Assembly (NCBI GenBank): GCA_014526335.1
Contig: JACTAT010000309.1
Coordinates: forward strand, 208,695-272,694
Direction of reading: 5' to 3'
Length of the DNA: 64,000 nt
DNA from: Chrysaora quinquecirrha
Taxonomy: Eukaryota; Cnidaria; Scyphozoa; Semaeostomeae; Pelagiidae
In this document: positions 23,151 to 32,767 of the stretch, piece after piece
How the letters are laid out: the number at the start of each line of letters is the position of its first letter
Position numbering within the stretch: the first letter of the stretch is position 1
Notes under the pieces: generated by a model
Databases searched by the model: none
What the model saw: the letters and a program-made list of their open reading frames with translations, nothing else
Told to the model about the DNA's origin: nothing
Program-made: the position numbers and the translations under genes

Positions 23151-25702
23151 CTACACATTGGTGACAGGAAGAACGGCTCTCTTCATAGTACTGGCATATT
23201 TTCCGCTTTGTTGGATGACAGAAAGAAGCTGGATTTCGGATAAATGCTTTGTTTCATTACCAATCAGCATATCAATTAGCATTGCAATGAGGAGTAAGAG
23301 AACTGTTTTATATAATTCGCGCACATATTCAGGCTCGGTTGAACCTCGGTTTGAGTACACTGGATTTTCAGCCACGAAATGACGTATACGACCGTAGCCT
23401 CGAATATAAACCACCAACAACGTTGACATCGTTATAAGCATCATAAGGGAGTAAAATGTTAAAAGTATGGTTTGGAGAAGAGAGTCTCCATTTCCCCACG
23501 TATATTCAACAATTGAAAATGGAATAGCAAAGACAACGATGCAGAATATCAAAATATAGATCTTTGGTTTCTTGAACAGTTTTCGTATTCTTGACTGTCT
23601 GTTTAACTCAGGATTCATATGTAGATAACGATCACAACCAATCAAGATGGTCAAGTTTACAGATATAAGACCAAAACTTGGGAATAAAGCCTTTGCGGCA
23701 AATAACGCTAGCTCATCAAATGTAGAATTAATGGAGAGCAAACCAAGTCCAAATAAAGGCACTGTAGTAGCACCATTTAGACAATCCATAATACTCAAAA
23801 ATACGATCAGAAAATTCGATGTATTCTTCATGGATTGCTTTGTAGCCACGAATGAAACTATGAGCAGAGAGCTGGTTGTAACAATGAATGCAGATAGTAT
23901 GATCCCGGGGGGGTAACTTCCATATATATGAGTACGGGGTGTGCCATTTTTTGGGGTCCTTTTTTTGAGGTTGAAAATAAATTTTGGGGTGTCATTTTCA
24001 AGAAAGTCAGACAAGCCCATAAATTTTAGGGTATCATTTTGAGTATGAGCATAATTTTTCAGGTATCATATTAAAAACAGTTTCTAGAATTGCCCTAAAA
24101 TTGCTAATTTTGAAAAAGCTTGAATATAAAAAATGGCCCATATACATCAAACATAAATAAAAAGCACTTAAAATAACCAGTGCATCCATCCAATACATAA
24201 TTTATGGAAATAAAAATAAAAATGAATGACAGTCTTCTACTAGGTAGTTCTTGTAACAGCAATATGTTGCAGTCATGGGTAAGTTTTTGAGTACATGAAT
24301 CAAAATGTAAATAAATTTTTTTAGAAATATTTATACTGTAGAAGAATTTTTGTTGCCACATTTGTTTGAAATATGCTCCTTTCCCTGAAAGATAGCACCA
24401 AACAAGCAAAGATGATATAGCTGAATAATGTACATTTTATTTCAAAAGCGGAAGACAACCAATCCAGCCAGATCTGGTGGATATGGGCCAATCTCCTGGA
24501 AAATCATACATTTTCTATATTTAACAATTTTTCCCACCAGCCCCTAGTAAATTATCCTCTTTGGTAATTAATATAAAATGCTGCACATTACCTTTTTGGT
24601 GATTCAATTTTTTATTTTTATGGTTTTCCGGGGGTTTTCCCAGAGCAGCAAATTAATACAAAAAACATAAAAACAGAACAAAGACCAAGGCCAGCACAAG
24701 CCTCGTTCTGGTCCTTATTCTGTTCGAAAAGTGCGGAAGTGATTTTGGCGCGAAATTTCTCAAACGAGGTAATGATGCGAGACACCAGATGTTCTTGGAA
24801 AATGCCGTTTTGCACTGTCAAAGTAAAATTTCTCACAAAAAATCAGCCAAAGAAAAGTTCCCAGTTAGAAATTGATGGGTAAGTAATAGTAGAACCTAGA
24901 CTAGGCTATCTCTCTGGGGCTAGGGCTAAGCAAAGTCAAAGTGGGCCTAGCTACTAGCTAGTCTTTTTCATCTTATTAGTCCACATACCTACAGTTAGCT
25001 TGGGCTGGTGTGTGGTTTGAGGTTGGAGTGATGCTGTGCAGTAAATCAAGTTTTGGCAACCAAGCCTCCTACCTCTGGCCTGCATGGCACAAAAGTCGCT
25101 GTATCTCCCTGCTGGCCCTACGGATCATCCAAGCCAATCCCAGCGTGATTTTCTGTTATTTTTCCATTGTTTTCCTGTATTGGTGTATAAAGTTTCCTTG
25201 CCAATAATCAGCTTCTATGCTGTGCCAGACTTAAGATGTCATGCACACTCAGTCATGGCAATAATGAAGGAGGTTGACATTATTTAATTGTACAGGAAGA
25301 ACACATTTTGGTCGTTAACTTCTGTTATTTTCAAAGTTATTTTTATGTTTTCTAGATTGTTTGTGTTGATGTCTTTACTGTGTTGATCAGTTGCAATTGT
25401 ATGCGTTATGTAATAACTAGTGTTAACAATGTGGAAGAAAATTTTACACATATTGTACTTCATTAAATTTTAGATTGTTGTTAAGCACATAAGATATGAA
25501 TTTTTAAACATGAACTTAAATTTTGTGGTATGCATTTTGCATTACTCATAAATTTTGGGGTATGATTTTTGGAAAATTGATAAATTTTAGGGTGTGATTT
25601 CTTATGACAAAATGGCACACCCCCGTCATCAGTCTATTGAAGTTACCCCCCCGGGAGTATGATATATGCCAAGCCTAAAACTGTGTTTGCTTTCGTCCAC
25701 AT
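23151..25702 (-). pseudogene. Rhodopsin-like GPCR split by a transposon
   Basis: The main body (23151-23903) encodes class A GPCR features: TM1 IILSAFIVTTSSLLIVSF, TM2 FLIVFLSIMDCLNGA, TM3 ending in the DRY motif (LIGCDRYLH), TM4 KIYILIFCIVVFAIPF, TM5 LLTFYSLMMLITMSTLLVV and TM6 LYKTVLLLLIAMLIDMLI. No TM7 or NPxxY follows, and the frame stops at 23151. The native start lies across a 1752-bp insertion: ATG at 25700-25702 begins MWTKANTVLGLAY, which joins IILSAF exactly when the insert and one 8-bp duplication are removed. With TM1 interrupted and TM7 missing, a normal receptor cannot be made, so I call a pseudogene. The ligand is unknown. Confidence 0.8.
23904..25655. mobile_element. 1.75-kb TIR transposon inserted in the GPCR
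   Basis: The ends are CCCGGGGGGGTAACTTC and its reverse complement, with weaker inverted similarity for about 55 bp (GGGGTGTGCCATTTT shared). The 8-bp duplication AGTATGAT lies at 23896-23903 and 25656-25663. No transposase is evident in the interior. An 8-bp duplication fits hAT and a few other superfamilies, but the CCCGGGG terminus is not the usual CAG-type hAT end, so I leave the class open. Confidence 0.88.
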
Positions 25703-26589
25703 GTTTCAAGATCACAACAGAATCTTACCTCTTTGAAGTCTCTTTAAAGAATAAAAGAAAGAGCACCTCTTATATCAGATTGCCACGTCTATGAAAGAAA
25801 TACGTATAGTGTTATGTGATGTTACACTGCATGAAAATACCTGCGATAAAGACAGAGCTACAGCACAACCATTATAATATGAAGCATGAAAAGTCCTTCC
25901 CTTGAAAATCATATGATATTTACTCGGTGCCAAAACTCCCTTCTAATGTCTGTCTTTTCATTTGATGAGAAATGAAAGCCAAATTAATCTAACAGATTTA
26001 TGAACATATTAAAATCCTCGTTTTACTAATTACTAAAAATATTGGAGAGCAGTTGTAATAAGTGCGGCAGATGGTTAAAAGAGAACGGAATAATTAATTA
26101 ATACACTATAGAAATTATGCATGCAAAGCAAAGTTTAATAATAAATATTTCAAATTAAATAGTCATGGAGGTTTTATATACGTTCGAATGCAATCAGCAT
26201 CACAGAAAAAATGTGATCAATAGTAAATTTTAGGCAAACGTCTCTCGCCCTTTCTAATATAGGAATCGCTGTAGCTATCTTTCGGATGTTAGGAAAGATT
26301 TGAAATGACTTGTAGATGTGCATGAGAGGTTTCACGAGGCGGTCTAAAGAAGATTTAATGATGATCTGTTTTATCCTTTCATGACCAACGAATTATTTTT
26401 CAAATTTTGTATTTCAAAGACTGCTCCTTTTTGTCAACTATTTTTAAAAAGAAGAAATTTTGATTCTCGAACTTAATAAAGTGATAAAATCAATGGTAAT
26501 TGGAAATCCAGTGTTAATAAAAGGGATGCAATGCAACTTGCAAGAAAACTTCATAATAAAATTGAAGTTAGCTAATTGCCTCCATTCCG
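25703..26589. other. Intergenic stretch between GPCR and DDAH
   Basis: AT-rich. It should contain the GPCR promoter (minus) and part of the DDAH promoter (plus). Nothing specific is visible. Confidence 0.4.
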
Positions 26590-26740
26590 TTATTTTCATT
26601 TACCTTTGTTCTAATAAGTTCCAATTTTCATTTGTTTCCATGTGCCATTTCTCATTCTGATTGTCGTTCCGCTCCCCAATTCGTTCCCGGTTCCATTCTC
26701 ATATTGTTTACCATTGACTGTTTCACTGTTACACCGCACC
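26590..26740. repeat. Degenerate GTTCC/TTCC words upstream of DDAH
   Basis: Words such as AGTTCCAATTTTC, GTTTCCATG, TCGTTCCGCTCCCC and CGTTCCCGGTTCC resemble the array in P450 intron 3 (11850-12330). It lies 100-250 bases upstream of the DDAH start, so it overlaps the likely promoter or 5-prime UTR. Confidence 0.45.
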
Positions 26741-26840
26741 ATTGTTTCGTGCCCACAAATCACCTGCTCTTTTCACGAGAACACGAAATTTGCTGCCGAG
26801 TTCTTTTCTTTCTTTCTCATTAGTTACAAAGGATTTTAAA

Positions 26841-29670
26841 ATGGCTACTGTTTTTCAGTACACTAAAGCAGTATGCAGCAGGATTCCAAGATCATTAGCT
26901 GCTGCGGCACTTCGGATGAATGATTCAGATGAACCAATAGATTACGATAAAGCATGCGATCTACACGAGAAATATATTGAAACATTGAAAAGTCTTGGAG
27001 TTGATGTCATCGTGTTAGATGCGGATGAATCATTCCCTGATTGTGTTTTTGTTGAAGATCCTGCAGTTATCGTAAAAGATAAAGCTTTAATTACCAACCC
27101 TGGTCACCCAAGTAGAAGGGGTAAGTTTGTTAGTTAGTTATTACTTCATTTGCGATTCCTATCGAGTGCACATTCGCATTCGCTGAAAATCAAAAGCTAG
27201 ACGCGGTCTTTCAGGTCAACATCAAGGTGTTCCATTCTCTAAACACAAACAAAGAAAGTAGCTGATGAGATGCCCCAATTTTTATGTTTGAAGAATTCAA
27301 ACATTATGTAGGGTTTTCGGCAAACCGGAAGAAATAGACCTAGATACATACATACATACATACCAAGATACCTAGGAATCAGGAATGTTGTAACAATAAG
27401 ATCGGAATTTCTATTCTCTATGCACACAATTTAAACAATCATTGAGTTAATTAATTATTTTAATTGCAATTCAAATGCATACAATCAAAACAATCGAAGA
27501 GGCTGTTCTGAGTCTTCGAAATTTGGCATTAGTTTGAACAACAAACTCATTAGGAAGCCATTAGCCAGCATGCGCTAAAATCTGGAACAAACAAAAAGCT
27601 GGGAACTCGTGGAATGAGTGGGAATAAACGGAACTGAATGGAACCATTGTAACATCCTGAAACGAAGTGGGAATAACTTGGAATCGGAGGGAACAACTGG
27701 GACGAAGTAGAAATTGGCGGGAATAAATGAGAACGAGAGGGGTCAAGGTGGAACATACAGGGAATCACTGAAGAAGATGAAGGAACAACTCAAATTACCG
27801 CAAACAAGCGAGAGCAAATTGAAACTAAATAGGGATCAATGATGATTGCGGGGGAAAGCAGGAACAAAGCCTGAAACAGTTAAAATCACAGGGAACAATT
27901 GTGGAGATTGTTCAACACTCAAGCTGCAAGCTAATAGGCTTATCTCGGGCTGATCTGAGCTGATCTCATTCTTCAAACATGGCTAATGGGTACCTTTAAT
28001 CTATCCTTTAAAGGAAAGATTGATAATAATATATAGATAAAAGATGTTAATCTACCACGCTGAAATTAGACACTGAAATTAGATAAACACACTGAAATAA
28101 GATATGCAAGATTGCAAGACCATTATTATGGCATACTGTAATTTGATGACCCGAGATGTGTGGGACCTGAGACATGGGAGTCAAATGGGACATAAGACAT
28201 GAAATGAAAGTGGGATTCAGGTCTCAAAATAGAAGTGGGACACGACATGGGACTCAGAAGTGGGACCCAGGATGTGGGACTTGGGACTAGATGGGACAAA
28301 GGACTCACATGGGACCTGGGAAGTTAGTCAGAAAACATAAGTGTGTTGCAAGACTCAGATGGGACCTGGGACTTTTAACTCAGGTGGGATGCTGGACATG
28401 TTACTGAGATGGACCCAGCAAATTAAACTCTGGTGAGACCCAGGACTTGAGACTCAGGTAGGACCTAAACCCTGAGACCTTGTAGGCAGGCTGGACCTAG
28501 GGCCTAGGACCTGGGACTTAGGTTGTATAAATATTCAATGATGTCGTTGCAGTGAATTTATTTATTATCAAGTGATGCATTTCTTAGTCCAGTGTCTTTA
28601 GCCCAGCTTCCTACTGTTATCCAGGTAGTAATCATATTCTGTGTACAAATTTTGTCCTGGATCCCAGGTTCCACCTGAGTCTAGGTTCCACCTCCTGGGT
28701 CCCAGGTCCGACCCTAAGTTTCTGTACCAGCTAAGCCAAGGTCTAGGGTTCTGCTTGAGTCCCAGGTCCCAGGTCCCACCCTGAGTTCCTTGTTCCAGCT
28801 GATTCCCAGGTCCCTGGTCCCACCTGAATCCCAGATCTGGGATTCCATCTGAGTCCCAGGCCCTGGACTCCATCTGAGTTCCAGGTCCTGTATTGTCTCT
28901 TCGTCCCCACTCTACTTCTGTTTTGAGTCCTGTCTCCACTTGTGCTCCATGTCCCAATTCCCATTCTAGCTGGCTATTTGTTTATGTTGAGAAAAATATG
29001 CATTGGTTTATTTTCTCACGAAAGGTCAAAATGATCATGGAATGAATTGCATGTTTTGTTGAGTTAGTTAACCCAGTGTAACACAGTTGATCACGGTACG
29101 CATAGCGTGTTTGTTAAAGTTTTTGTTATTTTGTGCACAGGTGAAACAGTCTTAATGGAAAAAACTTTGAAAGAGTTGAAACTACAAGTAAGCATAATGA
29201 AGGACCCAGCAAAACTGGATGGTGGAGATGTATTGTTTACAGGAAAAGAGTTGTTTGTTGGGTTGACCAGTAGAACAAATCAAGAAGGGCTTGAATTTCT
29301 TCAAGAAACCTTTGCTGAGTATCCTGTCCATGGCATTAATGTATCAAGTGACACATTACATTTGAAGTCAATGATGAGTATGGCTGGTGATAATACAATT
29401 GCAATTGGCCAAAGCAAATCAGCATGTCTTGCAATGAATGAAATTCAAAGCAAAGCAAAATATCCGTATGAAATCATTAAAGTTGGAGGTAAAGATTGCT
29501 TTGCAAATTGTCTGTGGGTTAATGGCAATTTAATTCATAGAAGTTCAGACGAATTCTCAGAGATAGGAAGCTATTATTCTGCATTGCAGTGTCCTAAATT
29601 AGAGTTATCTAACTCAGAACTGACGAAAGCAGACGGTTGTTTAACATGTGTCTCTTTGCTAATTAATTAG
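26841..29670 (+). CDS. DDAH: Dimethylarginine dimethylaminohydrolase (DDAH), two exons
   Basis: Exons are 26841-27120 and 29141-29670, joined at GGGGTAAGT / TTGTGCACAG in phase 1, giving 269 residues (vertebrate DDAH is about 285). The enzyme hydrolyses asymmetric dimethylarginine and monomethylarginine to citrulline plus an amine, which relieves inhibition of nitric oxide synthase. Family landmarks: FPDCVFVEDPAVIV with its acidic substrate-binding residues, NPGHPSRRGE, KLDGGDVLFTGKELFVGL, the catalytic His in TLHLKSMMSMAGDN, and the C-terminal DGCLTC with the nucleophilic Cys. The family usually ends with two adjacent cysteines; here the second is Val. The start ATG follows a TTTTAAA context and gives the expected N-terminus. 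It is cytosolic, with no signal peptide. The 2-kb intron is almost entirely repeats. All key residues are intact. Confidence 0.93.
27121..27569 (+). other. DDAH intron, 5-prime part
   Basis: Contains TTTTTATGTTTGAAGAATTC at about 27279-27298, a relic of the terminus of the dispersed repeat seen whole at 2932-3240 and 59641-59987, and a short (CATA)n run near 27350. Nothing else is recognised. Confidence 0.5.
27570..27900. repeat. Degenerate GGGAAC/GGAATAA array in the DDAH intron
   Basis: Loose tandem units of 12-18 bases: GGGAATAACTGGAATCGGAG, GGGAACAACTGGGACGAAG, GGGAATAAATGAGAACGAG. In base composition and unit shape it is the reverse complement of the arrays at 11850-12330 and 26590-26740. 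Confidence 0.6.
28138..28510. repeat. GGGAC(C)CAGGACTC array, left arm of an inverted pair
   Basis: Tandem variants of GGGACTCAGATGGGACCTGG and GGGACCCAGGA. The reverse complement occupies 28655-28960, so the two arrays face each other across about 145 bp and could form a long imperfect hairpin in the DDAH intron. Confidence 0.8.
28655..28960. repeat. CCCAGGTCCCACCTGAGT array, right arm of the inverted pair
   Basis: Tandem variants of GAGTCCCAGGTCCCACCTGA, the reverse complement of the array at 28138-28510. The Gly/Trp/Gln-rich minus-strand frames at 28598-28964 are artefacts of the unit. Confidence 0.8.
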
Positions 29671-30670
29671 CATGTGATAACCAGGCAAAGTGCACTTCTG
29701 CATGTTGTTGTCAACTTCAATTAGTTCAATTACAAAGCATCTCTTACACTCTGCTTCTTTTTCTTTGTTTCCGAATTTAATATTGTGTTGACATTATGCT
29801 CAGAAATTTTCAACAGATAATTTGTCGATTCTCGATATATGCATTAGATTTTTGCCATACTCGTAAACACGGCTGCCAACAATTGTTGACTGGCCAGCAT
29901 GTAGGCACGGCTTGCTGTAGACCTTGGTCTTATGAAAAACATGTTATTCACGAAAATTTTGGCCAACATTCTTAAACATGTTTCGAAGGTGTTTCAAAAT
30001 GATGGGCAACATTACTCGTCTATTTGAGCAACACTCAAGTATCAATACTTCTGAATCATAGATCGCACAAAATTTGAAAATTGCTATCTATAACAACTTG
30101 ATTAACTAGAAGAAGAAATACCAATGGGAAGACGATGATATTGACCGGTTTGTTGATACTGACGAAGAACATCCTTGTCTTTTACCGACTTTGAGTGTAG
30201 ACACAACTTATCAAAAGAGGGACACAGAAGATGCATCAACTTCATCTTGAGTTTCAGATCTTCATCCTCAATAGAAAGAACGCACACACGTAAAGCTGTC
30301 AGTCCTTTTTTGGGCGTGTTTGCAAAATGTCATTTGCAGGTGACATTTGGATGACGTTTAGCATTAAATTTGGCTGTGTAGCTAACCAAAATTGGAACAA
30401 ATGTTGTGATGCTATGGCAAAACTGTGCATGGGTGGGACGTTTTGCAACATTAGCGTCAAGTCTAGCAGGAATATAAAGTGAAAATAAAACGATATTCTG
30501 TACAAAAATTGACTTGTCAGGTGCTTAGGTGATGTAAGTGGAAGGAGTTCTGTGCCTAGAAATGAACCTGTCACGTTAACTCTTCTTTTGCCTTTGTCTT
30601 TAAAAACGTCTAGTGCCAACAATAGCTGATATGGTGTGTTGGCTCAGTTGTCCTGTTGGCTTCACTAATC
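29671..30670. other. DDAH 3-prime flank; nothing recognised
   Basis: No AATAAA is obvious close to the DDAH stop. The minus-strand frames at 30102-30287 and 30299-30622 show no domain and no splice partners. Confidence 0.4.
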
Positions 30671-30674
30671 TCTA

Positions 30675-31595
30675 AAATTTAGAGATCAGTGGTTGGCTTA
30701 GCCGACAAGTTGGCTTCGTTGGCCTTTTGGCTTCGTTGGCATGTTGACCTCGTTGGCCTTTTGGCTTCGTTGGCCTGTTGGCATCGTTGGCCTTCTGGCT
30801 TCGTTGGCCTGTTGACCTCGTTGGCCTTTTGGCTTCGTTGGCCTGTTGGCATCGTTGGCCTTCTGGCTTCGTTGGCCTGTTGACCTCGTTGGCCTTTTGG
30901 CTTCGTTGGCCTGTTGGCATCGTTGGCCTTCTGGCTTCGTTGGCCTGTTGACCTCGTTGGCCTTTTGGCTTCGTTGGCCTGTTTGCTTCTTTGGCCTTTT
31001 GGCTTCGTTGGCCTGTTGGCTTTGTTGGCCTTCTGGCTTCTTTGGCCTCGTTGGCCTTTGACTTTGTTGGTTTTTTAGCTTCTTGGCCTGTTGGGAAGTT
31101 GGCTTCGTTGGCGTGTTGGCATCGTTGGCCTTCTGGCTTCGTTGGCCTTTTGGCTTCGTTGGCCTGTTGGCTTTGTTGGCCTTCTGGCTTCTTTGGCCTC
31201 GTTGGCCTTTGACTTTGTTGGTTTTTTAGCTTCTTGGCCTGTTGGGAAGTTGGCTTCGTTGGCCTGTTGGCATCCGTGGCCTTCTGGCTTCGTTGGCCTT
31301 TTGGCTTCGTTGGCCTGTTGGCTTCGTTGGCCTCCTGGCTTCATTGGCCTGCTGGCTTCGTTAGCCTTTTGACTTTGTTGGTTTCTTGGCCTGTTGGGAT
31401 ATTGGCTTCGTCTGCCAGTTGGCATTAGCAACCTAATGGTCTATTGGCTTCGCTGGCAATGTTAGCTTGGCTGGTCTGCCGGTCTTGTACTTTGGCTGGC
31501 TTTATTTGGCTGCTGGCTTCCTTGGCCTGTTGGCCTGTGCACCCTGTTGGCGTGTATGGCGACAATGCAGCGTAAAACTTTATGTTGGTGAGATG
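30675..31595. repeat. TTGGCTTCGTTGGCC minisatellite
   Basis: About 60 copies of a 15-bp unit (TTGGCTTCGTTGGCC, with GTTGGCATCG, TTGACCTCG and TTCTGGC variants) form higher-order blocks. A longer block containing TTTGACTTTGTTGGTTTTTT and TGTTGGGAAG is itself repeated near 31040-31110 and 31200-31260. The unit is a multiple of three bases, so both strands read open for long distances and give false repetitive proteins. Confidence 0.95.
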
Positions 31596-32305
31596 ATGTT
31601 CGGGACAGAAAAGCACGCAAAGGAGCTTATTTTCTAATTTTTCATTCTAATATAGATAATATTTACTAAAGCCCCTAAATATATTAAATTTTACTTCTAT
31701 TGTTCTAACCCGTCATGTGCATCAATTCTCATAAATATTTTTTACATTGTACTAAAAACTGCTTTATGAGATTTACAAACGGTGCAGTTTCGTTTAGAGA
31801 CCTTATAATGAAAACTGTATGGTGAAAACTTCACATTCCTGTCATTGATCACAATCATTGATCTTTTGCAGAAGTGTCAAAAGGCTGTAAATTTAAATTA
31901 CCCATAAATGTCTAAAAGATCGCAAATCGATTGCAAATTGGGTATTGCCTAACAGTACCGAAAATGACATTCTTACCCAGAATTATCGGAAGGATTCTCC
32001 CGAATATAAAAATTTCAAGTGACCTCCTTTGGGAGCCTGTTGATGACAGCAATAGACATGATTGACAGAACTGTTTTGTTTTCAACCTAGAGTTGATACC
32101 TCCTGGTTTCTCAGGCCAAGCTTGGTCACAAAGTCTTAAACTTTCTATTTAGTTACTAGTCTATGGCGTCGAATGATAACGGCAGTGACGGACTTAAACT
32201 AGGGAGTACAGACAAGCCTTTACGATAATCTTAATCATGGATATTTTCTGTGGGTTTAAGAGCTACTGTTCAAAGCAAATCGAAATGCATAAAATTTGTT
32301 TGATT
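31596..32305. other. Spacer before the Ig gene 3-prime end
   Basis: No gene or repeat recognised. Confidence 0.4.
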
Positions 32306-32311
32306 TTTATT
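32306..32311 (-). promoter_or_regulatory. Candidate poly(A) signal of the Ig receptor gene
   Basis: AATAAA on the minus strand lies about 96 bases past the stop codon at 32407-32409. Confidence 0.5.
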
Positions 32312-32406
32312 TTAATGACACTATTTAAGAAATTAACTTAATTTTAGGCACTCTTTTCTAGAGAACAGTCAAATCTGTGAAAGAGATAATAGCTGATACG
32401 TGGAAC

Positions 32407-32767
32407 CTAGAGATGTGTATATGCAGTGTTGTAAAATGATAAATTTGCTTGACCGTTCTTCACACCATTTCCTGTATGATCTGTTTGAACAATGTTGGTG
32501 TCATCTCCGTTATCTATACTCGGGTCGGTTGATGAATCCTCATTACCAAACTGCATTTCTACTTCAATTGTATCATATTGCTGGGGCTGAGATTGAACAT
32601 TTTGATCGGTAATTGGAAAGATCTCTTCTTCTGGCCGATATCCAGAGTTGATAACTCCGAAGTTACCATCAGGCAGATATATATCACGTCTTGTTGGCAT
32701 GCTTCTTACAGATGGAGGTTGTGATAAATTGTTGTTCAAAGGAACTATGAACTCTTTATCTTCTCTC
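32407..32767 (-). CDS. Ig receptor exon 18: cytoplasmic tail and stop
   Basis: The exon begins RREDKEFIVPLNNNLSQ after a TTTTTTAG acceptor. It contains RRDIYLPDG, GYRPEEE, QQYDTIEVE, and ends FYNTAYTHL followed by the stop. There is no kinase, ZU5, death or TIR domain. YDTI and YTHL are SH2-type YxxI/L motifs; TAYTHL resembles an ITSM apart from Leu at the last position. The terminal THL fits a class I PDZ ligand. Confidence 0.9.

Noticed and set aside
23077..23290. Search for the missing GPCR TM7 in other frames or downstream
   Set aside because: None of the three minus frames shows an NPxxY-like helix before 23077, so I left the receptor as truncated.
23158..23382. Plus-strand frame opposite the GPCR
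   Set aside because: It is the antisense of GPCR coding sequence and has no domain of its own.
30672..31431. Repetitive proteins such as LASLAFWLRWP or RPTKPEGQ repeats
   Set aside because: Both strands of a 15-bp minisatellite read open; no start context or partner exons.
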